From positions 6,324,001 through 6,388,000 of the forward strand of contig NZ_CP117866.1 in NCBI RefSeq assembly GCF_028736035.1: 64,000 nt of DNA, read 5' to 3'. Positions 35,141 through 43,699 of this stretch are shown here, one piece after another (the stretch's first letter is position 1; each line of letters starts with the position of its first letter). The DNA comes from Streptomyces sp. T12. GTDB taxonomy: Bacteria > Actinomycetota > Actinomycetes > Streptomycetales > Streptomycetaceae. The translations under genes were made by a program, and so were the position numbers. The notes beneath the pieces were generated by a model. That model ran no database searches and was not told the DNA's origin. It worked only from the letters and a program-made list of their open reading frames with translations.

Positions 35141-36505
35141 CTACACGGTCCGCCAGGGAAGCTCAGCCGTAACCCGTGTCGGCCCCCCGACCGGCGAGTC
35201 CACGACCAAAATCCCGTCCACCGCGTCCAACCGCTCGGCCAGCCCCGCCAGCCCGGACCCCCCGGAGGCGGCGGCACCCCCCACCCCGTTGTCCACGACC
35301 TGCAACATCAGCCGGTTCTCCACCCGCCACACATCCACGGCAGCCCATGTGGCCCGGGCATGCTTGCTGATGTTCTGCAGCAGCTCCGACACCGTGAAGT
35401 ACGCGATCCCCTCGATCGCCGGCACCGGCCGCTCCTCGATGTCGACCTGGACCTCCACCGGCACCGTGCACCGCGAGGCCACCGCCGACAGGGCCGCATC
35501 CAGCCCCCGGTCGGTCAGGACCGCCGGATGGATCCCGCGTGCCAGGTCGCGCAGCTCCTGCAGCGCCGTCTTCACCTCGCCGTGCGCCTCGTCCACCATC
35601 TGCGCGGCGGCGTGCGGATCCTCCGCCAGCTTCTCCTTCGCGAGGCCCAGGTCCATGGCCAGGGCCACCAGGCGGGCCTGGGCACCGTCGTGCAGGTCGC
35701 GCTCGATGCGCCGCAGGTCGGCAGCGGCCGTGTCGACGACGACACCGCGGTCCGACTCCAGCTCCACCACGCGCGTGGCCAGCCGCGACGGCCCGAGCAG
35801 GCCGTGCACCAGCAGCCGGTCCACCATCGTCAGCGCCCGCACGATCCAGGGCGTGGCCAGCGTGAACAGCAGGCCCACCAGCGCGGTGACCGTGATCTCG
35901 AAGGGGTTGTCGAGGTAGATGTGGTGGGTCTCGTCGCCGTACAGCTGAAGACCGTCCTGGCCGGCCCACACCGGGAACACCCAGAACCACAGCGGATACG
36001 TCAGCAGCGCCCAGCCGTACGCCCAGACGTTGAGGGCGACGACGAAGGAGAACACCGCCCACGGGAAGTGCAGCACCGCGTACAGCGCACTGCGCCACGA
36101 CGTCCCGCTCTTCAGTACGGCGCCCATCCACGCCATGAAGCCGCGCCGCCGCATCCGCAGCGGCTCCGGGTCGGCCACCTCCAGGTCCAGCAGCGCACGC
36201 GCGCGTGCCCGCTCCAGCGCTCCGAAGCCACGGCAGCCGGCGAGCCCCGCCGCCAGCACCGGGATGCCGAGGAACGTCACCAGCAGGCCGGCGCCCAGCG
36301 ACACCATCGTGATGGCGTACACGAACAGCACGATGCTGATCGGCAGGCTCAGCAGCACGTACCCGAACTCGCGCCAGCTGCGTGCCTCGAACGGCGCCCG
36401 CAGCCCGGCCGGCAGCCGGTGCCGTCGCTCGCCGCCGTGCTCGGGGAGGCCGCGCTCGGGGTAACCGAGCCCGTGCCCGTAGCCCTGTCCGTACTCCGTG
36501 GCCAT
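35141..36505 (-). CDS. Sensor histidine kinase (HisKA_3 type), copy A
   Basis: A 454-residue membrane histidine kinase. An N-terminal Tyr/Gly-rich stretch precedes a sensor domain with four to five hydrophobic helices (about 45-250). The dimerisation/phosphotransfer motif is ERDLHDGAQARLVALAM with phospho-acceptor His272, and the ATPase has SELLQNISKHARA (N box) and VVDNGVGG (G1). It closely resembles the kinase encoded directly upstream, including nearly identical stretches around the His and the GIHPAVLTDRGLDAALSAVA segment, so the pair arose by tandem duplication. The signal is unknown. Confidence 0.94.
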   Translation of the reverse strand: MATEYGQGYGHGLGYPERGLPEHGGERRHRLPAGLRAPFEARSWREFGYVLLSLPISIVLFVYAITMVSLGAGLLVTFLGIPVLAAGLAGCRGFGALERARARALLDLEVADPEPLRMRRRGFMAWMGAVLKSGTSWRSALYAVLHFPWAVFSFVVALNVWAYGWALLTYPLWFWVFPVWAGQDGLQLYGDETHHIYLDNPFEITVTALVGLLFTLATPWIVRALTMVDRLLVHGLLGPSRLATRVVELESDRGVVVDTAAADLRRIERDLHDGAQARLVALAMDLGLAKEKLAEDPHAAAQMVDEAHGEVKTALQELRDLARGIHPAVLTDRGLDAALSAVASRCTVPVEVQVDIEERPVPAIEGIAYFTVSELLQNISKHARATWAAVDVWRVENRLMLQVVDNGVGGAAASGGSGLAGLAERLDAVDGILVVDSPVGGPTRVTAELPWRTV

Positions 36506-36665
36506 CGGCGTCGTCCGTTCTCCTCGTCCCGTCAGCCCCGCCGCCGGGGCTGTGCCGTCGTACCTCCACCCTGCTCGACCGCAGGTCCGCGGACCATGGA
36601 GGCCGTCGGCGTCTCGAACGGGGGGTTTTCCCTACCCCTGCCGGGCGCCTACCCCTGCCTGGCGC

Positions 36666-37874
36666 CTATGCCTGCCCGGGGACGCGGTCCCGCCACGGCA
36701 ACTCCGCCGTCACCGTCGTAGGACCGCCCTGCGGTGACTCGATGACGAACAGGCCGTCCACGGCGTCCAGCCGGTCGGCGAGCCCGCGCATGCCCGTGCC
36801 GCCGTCGAGGCGCGCGCCCCCGCGGCCGTCGTCCCACACCTGGATGAGCAACCGGTCGTTCGACCGCCACACGTCGACCGACGCCGACTTCGCCCCGCTG
36901 TGCTTGCTGATGTTCTGCAGCAGCTCGGAGACGGTGAAGTAGGCGATGCCCTCGATGGCCGCCACCGGTCTGGACAGCAGGTCCACGGTCACCTTCACCG
37001 GCACCGTGCAGCGTGAGGCGACCGCCGAAAGGGCGGCGTCCAGGCCGCGGTCGGTCAGCACGGCCGGATGGATGCCCCGGGCGAGATCCCGTAGCTCCTG
37101 CAGCGCCAGCTTCACCTCGCCGTGCGCCTCCGCGACCATCGCCGCCGCCGAATCGGGATCCTCCAGCAGCTTCTCCTTGGCCAGGCCCAGCCCCATGGCG
37201 AGGTTGACCAGCCGGGCCTGCGCGCCGTCGTGCAGGTCGCGCTCGATGCGGCGCAGATCGGCGGCGGCCGTGTCGACGACGACACCCCGGTCCGACTCCA
37301 GCTCGGCGATACGGCGCTCCAGTTCGTCGGAGGGCGACAGCAGGCCGCGCACCATCGCGCGGTCCGCGTTCGCCAGGCCCCGCGCGATGAACGGCAGCAC
37401 CGGCCACAGCACGAACAGCGAGGTCAGCGTGATGGTGAAGGTGAGGATGCCCCAGGGCAGCCGGATGAAGTCGTACAGGATCGTGCGCCAGCCGACCGGG
37501 TCCTTCAGCGCCAGCCACAGCTGCGGGAAGAAGCCGTCCCTGCCGCCGCGCAACGGCATCGGACTCGGCTCGTCCACCCGCACCCCGAGCAACGCACGCG
37601 CGCGTGCCCGCTCCAGCTTGCCCAGCTGCCGCGCGCCCATCAGTCCGGCCGCGAGCAGGGGGAACCCGATCACCGTCAAGGTCAGGAAGGCACCCGTGGA
37701 CAGCACCACCACGACGTAGGTGAAGCCGAGCAGCGACAACGGAAGGTTCGCCAGGAGATGCGCGATCTCCTTCCAGGTGTGCCGGTCGTAGGCGAAACGG
37801 GCGGGCGGCAGCGGCGGCTGCTCGCTGTCGGACTGCTCGGAGGCGTCCCGCGAAGGGCTGGGGCGTTCGGTCAT
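36666..37874 (-). CDS. Sensor histidine kinase (HisKA_3 type), copy B
   Basis: A 401-residue paralogue of the adjacent kinase with the same architecture: a sensor domain with several helices (about 32-190), phospho-acceptor His215 in ERDLHDGAQARLVNLAM, and the ATPase with SELLQNISKHSGA and VWDDGRGGA. It lacks the Gly/Tyr-rich N-terminal extension and the long extracytoplasmic loop of copy A. I chose ATG 37874 (MTERPSPSRD); the frame runs further upstream without a better start. Two kinases feeding one regulator is the simplest reading of the locus. Confidence 0.93.
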   Translation of the reverse strand: MTERPSPSRDASEQSDSEQPPLPPARFAYDRHTWKEIAHLLANLPLSLLGFTYVVVVLSTGAFLTLTVIGFPLLAAGLMGARQLGKLERARARALLGVRVDEPSPMPLRGGRDGFFPQLWLALKDPVGWRTILYDFIRLPWGILTFTITLTSLFVLWPVLPFIARGLANADRAMVRGLLSPSDELERRIAELESDRGVVVDTAAADLRRIERDLHDGAQARLVNLAMGLGLAKEKLLEDPDSAAAMVAEAHGEVKLALQELRDLARGIHPAVLTDRGLDAALSAVASRCTVPVKVTVDLLSRPVAAIEGIAYFTVSELLQNISKHSGAKSASVDVWRSNDRLLIQVWDDGRGGARLDGGTGMRGLADRLDAVDGLFVIESPQGGPTTVTAELPWRDRVPGQA

Positions 37875-38203
37875 ATGGGCTAGCGTGCCGCGCGGTGCGC
37901 CGCCGCGCCATGAGGCGGGCCGCCTCCGTCTACGGGGGAAATCCCCACCCCGCGACCGGTCCCGGCATTCGGCCGCGTGACGGGCCGGGCGCCGCACCCT
38001 CGCATCTCGAGGGGATCTCAACGCGTGACGGGCTGCTTACGGTGTCTTTAGCAGGGCCTAGACTCCCGTGCGTACAGATCGTCGAACAGCAGTGTTCACG
38101 AGATCACAAGCAGCAGGACACTGGTTCCAGGGACCGGTTCGGGTTCTGGTTCCGGGGCTGGTCCTGGGGTATCGGTCACGAGGTCAGGGAGCGAGGGGCG
38201 GAC
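37875..38203 (+). promoter_or_regulatory. Intergenic/leader region of the second nuo cluster
   Basis: TAGACT at 38059-38064 fits a Streptomyces -10, with a weak CTTACG (38036-38041) 17 bases upstream, giving a 5' leader of about 135 bases. The leader contains loosely repeated GGTTC and GGTTCCGG elements near 38120-38160. The region also carries the presumed promoter for the divergent kinase operon. Assignment of the promoter is tentative. Confidence 0.4.
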
Positions 38204-38626
38204 GTGTCGGAACAGACCGTCGTCGTCGCGGCGGATGCGCACTACGTCGTCGTCTCGGCGGACTACTTCCAGTCCTACTCGGTCGTCGGACTGCTCGCCG
38301 TCGTCGGCGTGCTGTTCGTCGCCGTCGCCTTCGGGGCGGGCCGCCTGCTGCGCCCCGTGGTCCCGACGCCCGAGAAGCTCCTGACGTACGAGTGCGGCGT
38401 CGACCCCGTCGGCGAGGGCTGGGCCCACACGCAGGTCCGCTACTACGTCTACGCCTTCCTCTATGTGATCTTCGCCATCGACTCGATCTTCCTGTTCCCC
38501 TGGGCGACGGTCTTCGCCGACCCGGGCTACGGCGCGACCACGCTCGTCGAGATGTTCATCTTCCTCGGCTTCCTGGCCGTGGGCCTGCTCTACGCATACA
38601 AGAAGGGCGTCCTGGCATGGACGTGA
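38204..38626 (+). CDS. nuoA: NADH-quinone oxidoreductase subunit A (partial nuo cluster)
   Basis: A 140-residue membrane protein with three helices and the NuoA signature [20 protein letters not shown] (about 65-84), followed by [20 protein letters not shown]. It forms part of the quinone-channel region of complex I. The GTG start at 38204 follows GAGGGG by 5 bases; the frame is open further upstream but without family similarity. Its 3' end overlaps nuoB by 10 bases. First gene of the ten-gene A-B-C-H-I-J-K-L-M-N cluster. Confidence 0.94.
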   Translation: MSEQTVVVAADAHYVVVSADYFQSYSVVGLLAVVGVLFVAVAFGAGRLLRPVVPTPEKLLTYECGVDPVGEGWAHTQVRYYVYAFLYVIFAIDSIFLFPWATVFADPGYGATTLVEMFIFLGFLAVGLLYAYKKGVLAWT

Positions 38627-39297
38627 CGCCAGACACCGAGGGGCAGCCGGTTCTGCTGCCGGAGCCGAAGCGGCTGGGCGCGCTCGCCCGCCTCGCCCCG
38701 GAGCCGATGAAGGTGATCCTGAACTGGGGCCGCCGCTACTCGCTCTGGGTCTTCAACTTCGGCCTCGCCTGCTGCGCGATCGAGTTCATCGCCGCGTCGA
38801 TGGCTCGCCACGACTTCATCCGCCTCGGCGTGATCCCGTTCGCGCCCGGCCCGCGCCAGGCCGACCTGATGGTTGTCTCCGGCACGGTCACGGACAAGAT
38901 GGCCCCGGCGGTGAAGCGCCTGTACGAACAGATGCCCGAGCCGAAGTACGTCATCTCGTTCGGCGCCTGCTCCAACTGCGGCGGCCCGTACTGGGACTCC
39001 TACTCCGTCACCAAGGGCGTCGACCAGATCATCCCGGTGGACGTGTACGTCCCCGGCTGCCCGCCACGCCCCGAGGCGCTGCTCCAGGGGATCCTGAAGC
39101 TCCAGGAGAAGATCGCGCGGGAGTCGCTGGGGGAGCGGTACGCGAGTGGGGCGGGGCGTCCGTCGACGGCGGCTCTGCAGAGCGGGCTGGTGCGGGGGCC
39201 TGAGGTGCCGGGGGCCGGTAGCGGTAGCGGTGCTGGTGGTACTGAAGGTGCCGGCGGCGCCAGTGGGACTGGCGGCACGGGGGAGGCGGCCCGATGA
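38617..39297 (+). CDS. nuoB: NADH-quinone oxidoreductase subunit B (partial nuo cluster)
   Basis: A 226-residue peripheral subunit carrying the N2 iron-sulfur cluster. The four ligand cysteines are present: the CC pair in [10 protein letters not shown] (residues about 50-52), [14 protein letters not shown], and [13 protein letters not shown]. Residues after about 175 form a low-complexity Gly/Ser/Ala tail ([19 protein letters not shown]) not typical of NuoB, parallel to the much longer tail of NuoC. Start ATG 38617 overlaps nuoA. NuoB normally docks on NuoD, which this cluster lacks. Confidence 0.95.
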   Translation: MDVTPDTEGQPVLLPEPKRLGALARLAPEPMKVILNWGRRYSLWVFNFGLACCAIEFIAASMARHDFIRLGVIPFAPGPRQADLMVVSGTVTDKMAPAVKRLYEQMPEPKYVISFGACSNCGGPYWDSYSVTKGVDQIIPVDVYVPGCPPRPEALLQGILKLQEKIARESLGERYASGAGRPSTAALQSGLVRGPEVPGAGSGSGAGGTEGAGGASGTGGTGEAAR

Positions 39298-41045
39298 CGA
39301 CGATCGGCTGGCTGCCTGCCCCCGTCGAGGACCTCTTCGGCCCGGAGGCCACGGCCGAGGAGTCGTACGAGGTCCTGACGGTCGACGTACCCCCGGCATC
39401 CTGGATCGCGGCGCTGCAGACGGCCCGCGACGAGTTGGGCTGCACCTACTTCGACTGGCTGAGCGCGGTCGACGAACCGGGCACGGGCTTCCGAGTCGCG
39501 GCCCACGTCGCGGCCCTGTCTCCGGTACGACGCCTGCTGGTCCGTACGACGGTCCCGCACGAGGCGCCGACGCTGCCCTCCGCGGTCGGCGTGTACGCGG
39601 GCGCGGCCTGGCACGAACGCGAGACGCACGAAATGTTCGGCGTGGCGTTCACCGACCACCCTGCCCTGGACCACCTGCTCCTCCCGGACAACTTCGAGGG
39701 TCACCCCCTCCGCAAGGACTTCGTCCTGGCGGCCCGCGTCGCCAAGGCCTGGCCCGGCGCCAAGGAACCCGGCGAGTCCGAACACGGCGGCCCGAAGCGC
39801 CGCCAGATGCTGCCCCCCGGTGTTCCCGACCCGAACGAATGGGGCCCCCTGAAGGGCCAACTCCCCCCTGCCCCGGCCCGCCCGGCCAGGGGCGCGGGGC
39901 GCGCCGCAGGGGAACGTCCGGCGCGGGCGGCCGGCGAGCGGCCAGTGCGGGCGGCCGGTGAACGGCCGGTGCGTCGTGCGCGTACGGCGGCGGAGGGTTC
40001 GGCGAGCCAGGGGGAGGCGTCGGCGGCTGGGGCAACGGCGCCCGGAGCAGCGGCTGGTGGAGTTCCGGCGGCGGGTGCGGTGCGGCGTGCACGCACTGCG
40101 GCAGAAGGTTCGGCAAGTCAGCAGGAGGAGGATTCGGCGGCTGGATCGCCTGCAGCCGGTGCGGCGCGGCGTGCTCGTACGGCGGCGGAGGGTTCGGCCA
40201 GCCAGGCGGCTGCTGCTGGAACCGAACCCTCGGCGGACACGGGCGTGTCTCCGGCGGGAGCCGACACGTCCCCGACCACGTCCGGCACTCCGGCCACGCC
40301 ACGTCGCGCACGCAGCGCGAGCGAGGGTTCGGCGAGCCGGCGGACCGAGGCGCCGGCGGACACGTCGGCCGGCGGAGCGGGTGACGGGCAGGAGACGGCC
40401 GCGACCAGCACCCCACCGGCACGGCGTGCGCGAAGCGTGAGCGAAGGCTCGGCATCGCAACGCCCCGGAACGGGCACCACCCCCGCCGGCCCCCGCCGAT
40501 CACGCAGCGCCTCGCAGGGCTCCGCAAGCCAGCAGGCGGCCTCCGAAGCGAACGCGTCCGATGCGGCGGCGTCCGAGGCGGCGGCGTCCGAGGCGGCGGC
40601 CACTGACGCGGCGGCGTTCGATGTGGCGGCGTCTGACGCAGCTGCGTCCGATGCAGCGTCGGCGAATTCGGCCGGCGAAGCCGCTACGCCATCGACCACT
40701 CCCTCGACCACCCCGTCGGCCACCGCGAAGCCCCCCGCGGCCCCCCGCAGCCCGGACGCCCCGTGGCATCACGCCCGCCCGGCCTTCGACGAGCCGGAAC
40801 CCAGGCGACGAGCCGATCCTGAGCCGCAGACCCAGGCCGAGTCGGCGTCGGAGACCGCGGCGAAGCCAAAGCCCGCCACTTCCGCCGATGGCGATGCAGA
40901 TGGCGATGCATCGGAGGCACCGGAGCCGCAGCCCGACGCCGACGCCGAGACCGAGCCTCGCTCCGACTCCGAAGGCTCCGACGACCCCGACGGCTCCGAA
41001 GCCCCCACCGACGACCGCACAAACCCCGCAGGAGGCCCGCGGTGA
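39294..41045 (+). CDS. nuoC: NADH-quinone oxidoreductase subunit C with a long repeat-bearing C-terminal tail
   Basis: Residues 1 to about 185 are a normal NuoC (30 kDa) domain with [20 protein letters not shown], the signature [18 protein letters not shown] (106-123) and [15 protein letters not shown]. The remaining roughly 400 residues are predicted disordered. They hold three RAAGERP units (203-225), then six dodecapeptides RRxR(S/T)xxEGSAS at 227-238, 264-275, 292-303, 337-348, 377-388 and 401-412 (the last with Q for E). An Ala/Ser/Glu/Asp run and an acidic tail end the protein. The overlap with nuoB and nuoH (4 bases each) shows the frame is maintained in the operon. NuoC usually pairs with NuoD, absent here. 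Confidence 0.93.
   Translation: MTTIGWLPAPVEDLFGPEATAEESYEVLTVDVPPASWIAALQTARDELGCTYFDWLSAVDEPGTGFRVAAHVAALSPVRRLLVRTTVPHEAPTLPSAVGVYAGAAWHERETHEMFGVAFTDHPALDHLLLPDNFEGHPLRKDFVLAARVAKAWPGAKEPGESEHGGPKRRQMLPPGVPDPNEWGPLKGQLPPAPARPARGAGRAAGERPARAAGERPVRAAGERPVRRARTAAEGSASQGEASAAGATAPGAAAGGVPAAGAVRRARTAAEGSASQQEEDSAAGSPAAGAARRARTAAEGSASQAAAAGTEPSADTGVSPAGADTSPTTSGTPATPRRARSASEGSASRRTEAPADTSAGGAGDGQETAATSTPPARRARSVSEGSASQRPGTGTTPAGPRRSRSASQGSASQQAASEANASDAAASEAAASEAAATDAAAFDVAASDAAASDAASANSAGEAATPSTTPSTTPSATAKPPAAPRSPDAPWHHARPAFDEPEPRRRADPEPQTQAESASETAAKPKPATSADGDADGDASEAPEPQPDADAETEPRSDSEGSDDPDGSEAPTDDRTNPAGGPR
39972..40529 (+). repeat. Six dispersed copies of a 12-codon repeat inside nuoC
   Basis: The RRxR(S/T)xxEGSAS units start at 39972, 40083, 40167, 40302, 40422 and 40494. 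The first three encode the identical [12 protein letters not shown] core. Units 1 and 2 differ at seven of those twelve codons, all synonymous (for example GCG/GCA, CGT/CGC, ACG/ACT, GAG/GAA). That is old duplication under protein-level constraint, not recent slippage. Spacers differ in length (24-45 residues start to start) and composition. Confidence 0.9.
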
Positions 41046-42010
41046 ACGACGCGCTCGACGTCACCCTGCGACTCCTGATCGTCTTCGTCGTCTTTCTCAC
41101 CTTCCCCCTGATCATCGGCCAGACCGAGCACAAGGTGATGGCCCACATGCAGGGCCGCCTCGGCCCGATGTACGCCGGCGGCTTCCACGGCTGGGCCCAG
41201 CTCGTCGCCGACGGCGTGAAGTTCGCGCAGAAGGAGGACGTCGTCCCGGCAGGCGCGGACCGCCGTATCTTCCAGCTCGCCCCCGCAGTGGCCCTCCTCC
41301 CGTACCTGCTCGTCCTCCTCGCCATCCCCATCGGCCCGGGCGAGGGCGCGGTCGGCGAGGTCATCGACGCGGGCATCTTCTTCGTCCTGGCGGTCATGGG
41401 CGTAGGCGTCCTCGGCTCACTCATGGCCGGCTGGGCCTCCGCCAACAAGTTCTCCCTCCTCGGCGGCCTGCGCACCGCCGCCCAGCTCCTCGCTTACGAA
41501 CTCCCGATGCTGCTCACCGCCGCCTCCGTGGCGATGGCGGCCGGTACGGTCTCCCTCCCCGGCATCCTCGACGCCTTCGAGTGGTGGTGGCTGCCCTGGC
41601 AGATCGTCGGCGCGATCGTCTTCTTCGTCGCCGGACTGGCCGAGCTGCAGCGCCCGCCGTTCGACATGCCCGTAGCCGACTCGGAGATCATCTTCGGCGC
41701 CTACACCGAGTACACCGGCCTCCGTTTCGCTCTCTTCCTCCTCGCCGAGTACGCCGGAATCGTGGTCCTGTGCGGCCTGACCACCGTCCTCTTCCTGGGC
41801 GGCTGGCACGGCCCTTGGGGCGCCGACGGCCTCGGCTGGGTGTGGACCCTGCTCAAGGCGGCCGTCCTCGCCTTCATCGTGATCTGGCTCCGTGTCACCT
41901 ATCCCCGCCTGCGCGAGGACCAGCTCCAGAAGCTCTCCTGGACCCTCCTCGTCCCCCTCTCCCTCGCCCAGATCGCCCTCACCGGCATCGTCAAGGTGGT
42001 GATCCAGTAA
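41042..42010 (+). CDS. nuoH: NADH-quinone oxidoreductase subunit H (partial nuo cluster)
   Basis: A 322-residue, eight-helix membrane subunit that links the quinone site to the proton pumps. It has [20 protein letters not shown] near 26-45, [13 protein letters not shown] [20 protein letters not shown], and [20 protein letters not shown] with the TEYTG loop. GTG 41042 overlaps the nuoC stop by 4 bases. All expected quinone-pocket residues visible at this resolution are present, so the subunit appears functional. Confidence 0.95.
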   Translation: MNDALDVTLRLLIVFVVFLTFPLIIGQTEHKVMAHMQGRLGPMYAGGFHGWAQLVADGVKFAQKEDVVPAGADRRIFQLAPAVALLPYLLVLLAIPIGPGEGAVGEVIDAGIFFVLAVMGVGVLGSLMAGWASANKFSLLGGLRTAAQLLAYELPMLLTAASVAMAAGTVSLPGILDAFEWWWLPWQIVGAIVFFVAGLAELQRPPFDMPVADSEIIFGAYTEYTGLRFALFLLAEYAGIVVLCGLTTVLFLGGWHGPWGADGLGWVWTLLKAAVLAFIVIWLRVTYPRLREDQLQKLSWTLLVPLSLAQIALTGIVKVVIQ

Positions 42011-42012
42011 CC

Positions 42013-42606
42013 ATGGCTGCGCCTCTCCCGCCCTCCCGGCCCCGTATTCCTGGCAGTGGCCTGGCCAAGGGCCTGGCCGTCACCCTCCGCACGATGACGA
42101 AGAAGTCCGTCACCGCGCAGTACCCGGACACCCAGCCCGACCTCGCGCCCCGCACCCGCGGCGTGATCGGCCTGTTCGAGGAGAACTGCACGGTCTGCAT
42201 GTTGTGCGCCCGCGAGTGCCCGGACTGGTGCATCTACATCGACTCCCACAAGGAGACGGTCCCGGCGGCGACCCCGGGCGGCCGCGAACGCAGCCGCAAC
42301 GTCCTCGACCGCTTCGCCATCGACTTCTCCCTGTGCATGTACTGCGGTATCTGCATCGAGGTCTGTCCTTTCGACGCCCTGTTCTGGTCCCCGGAGTTCG
42401 AGTACGCCGAGACCGACATCCGCGAGCTCACCCACGAGCGCGACAAGCTTCGCGAGTGGATGTGGACCGTCCCGGCCCCGCCCGCCCTCGACCCCGGCGC
42501 GGAGGAACCCAAGGAGATCGCCGCCGCCCGCAAGACCGCCGAGAAGCTGGCGGCCGCTCAAGCCGAGCCGACCGAGCCGACCGAGCCGCAGGGGGGCGAG
42601 TCGTGA
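42013..42606 (+). CDS. nuoI: NADH-quinone oxidoreductase subunit I (partial nuo cluster)
   Basis: A 197-residue 8Fe ferredoxin-like subunit carrying clusters N6a and N6b. Both ligand sets are intact: [12 protein letters not shown] near 60-71 and [12 protein letters not shown] near 99-110. The C-terminus is extended and rich in Ala, Glu and Pro ([17 protein letters not shown]). ATG 42013 starts 2 bases after nuoH. In the absence of NuoE, F and G, this subunit could be the entry point for electrons from ferredoxin. Confidence 0.95.
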   Translation: MAAPLPPSRPRIPGSGLAKGLAVTLRTMTKKSVTAQYPDTQPDLAPRTRGVIGLFEENCTVCMLCARECPDWCIYIDSHKETVPAATPGGRERSRNVLDRFAIDFSLCMYCGICIEVCPFDALFWSPEFEYAETDIRELTHERDKLREWMWTVPAPPALDPGAEEPKEIAAARKTAEKLAAAQAEPTEPTEPQGGES

Positions 42607-43310
42607 GCCCTGCCTCCTCTGCCGCGCTGACCACGGCCGCCGACACGCACGGCTTCCTCTCCCCGACCGGCGTCGAGATCGCCTTCCTCCTCGTCGGCCT
42701 GGTCACGTTCGGCGCCGCGTTGGTCACCGTCACCACCCGGCAGCTGGTGCACGCCGCCCTGTGGCTGGTGGTCACGCTCGGTGGCCTCGCCGTGGAATAC
42801 CTCCTGCTCAGCGCCGAGTTCATCGCCTGGGTGCAGGTCCTCATCTACGTCGGTTCCGTCGTCGTCCTCCTCCTGTTCGGACTGATGCTCACCAAGGCCC
42901 CCATCGGCCGCTCCCCGGACGCCGACTCCGGCAACCGCTGGGCCGCCCTCGCCGTGGCTCTCGCCTCCGCGGCCACCCTGATCTGGGTGGTCGTCGACGC
43001 CTTCCGCACGACCTGGATCGACCTCGACGGCCCCGCCGCCGGCTCCACCAGGGCCACCGGCGAAAGCCTCTTCCAGAACTGGGTCCTCCCCTTCGAGGGC
43101 CTCTCCGTCCTCCTCCTCGCCGCCCTGGTCGGCGCGATCGTCCTGTCCCGACAGGCGAAGGAGACCGCCGCGGACGGGCCCGGAACCGGCGCCGGGGCGG
43201 GCAACCGCACCGTGCCGGGCGCGCCCTCGGCGACCGCCGCCCCCGCTCCCGCCGCCCCCGCTCCCGCCACCCCCGCTCCCGCCGCCCCGAGCGAGAAGGA
43301 GCCGCGCTGA
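42603..43310 (+). CDS. nuoJ: NADH-quinone oxidoreductase subunit J (partial nuo cluster)
   Basis: A 235-residue membrane subunit with five helices. Helix three motifs are [20 protein letters not shown] and [20 protein letters not shown], the pi-bulge helix of the NuoJ family. The C-terminus is a low-complexity Ala/Pro tract ([17 protein letters not shown]). GTG 42603 overlaps the nuoI stop by 4 bases, and its stop overlaps nuoK by one base. Confidence 0.94.
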   Translation: MSPASSAALTTAADTHGFLSPTGVEIAFLLVGLVTFGAALVTVTTRQLVHAALWLVVTLGGLAVEYLLLSAEFIAWVQVLIYVGSVVVLLLFGLMLTKAPIGRSPDADSGNRWAALAVALASAATLIWVVVDAFRTTWIDLDGPAAGSTRATGESLFQNWVLPFEGLSVLLLAALVGAIVLSRQAKETAADGPGTGAGAGNRTVPGAPSATAAPAPAAPAPATPAPAAPSEKEPR

Positions 43311-43699
43311 TGCACCTCGCCTATCCCGCAGTACTCTCCGCCCTCCTCTTCTGCACCGGCCTGTACGGCGTCCTCGCCCGCCGCAACGCGATCCTGGTCC
43401 TGATGTCGGTCGAGCTGATGCTCAACGCCGTCAACCTCAACCTGGTCGCCTTCGACGTCTGGCTCAGCAAGGCCGCCGAGGAGACCCTGCACTCCGGCCA
43501 GGCCCTGACCCTGTTCACCATCACCATCGCCGCCGCCGAGATCGGCATCGGCCTGGCGATCGTCCTTGCCGTCTACCGCAACCGCGGCACCTCGGACATC
43601 GACAAGCTCCGCGACACCGCCGAGAGCCACGACACCGACGGCCCCGACCACGACGCCTCCACGGCCCCGCAGGCCGAGAAGGCTGAGGCCACCGCGTGA
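43310..43699 (+). CDS. nuoK: NADH-quinone oxidoreductase subunit K (partial nuo cluster)
   Basis: A 129-residue three-helix subunit. [20 protein letters not shown] near 30-49 carries the conserved membrane Glu, and [20 protein letters not shown] the second Glu used in proton transfer. A charged C-terminal extension (about 30 residues, [18 protein letters not shown]) is longer than usual. TGATG overlap with nuoJ and GTGA overlap with nuoL indicate coupled translation. Confidence 0.95.
   Translation: MHLAYPAVLSALLFCTGLYGVLARRNAILVLMSVELMLNAVNLNLVAFDVWLSKAAEETLHSGQALTLFTITIAAAEIGIGLAIVLAVYRNRGTSDIDKLRDTAESHDTDGPDHDASTAPQAEKAEATA

Noticed and set aside
40561..42012. Plus-strand frame upstream of nuoI overlapping the nuoC tail and nuoH
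   Set aside because: Out-of-frame shadow rich in Arg and Pro; nuoC and nuoH are both in-frame and coupled.
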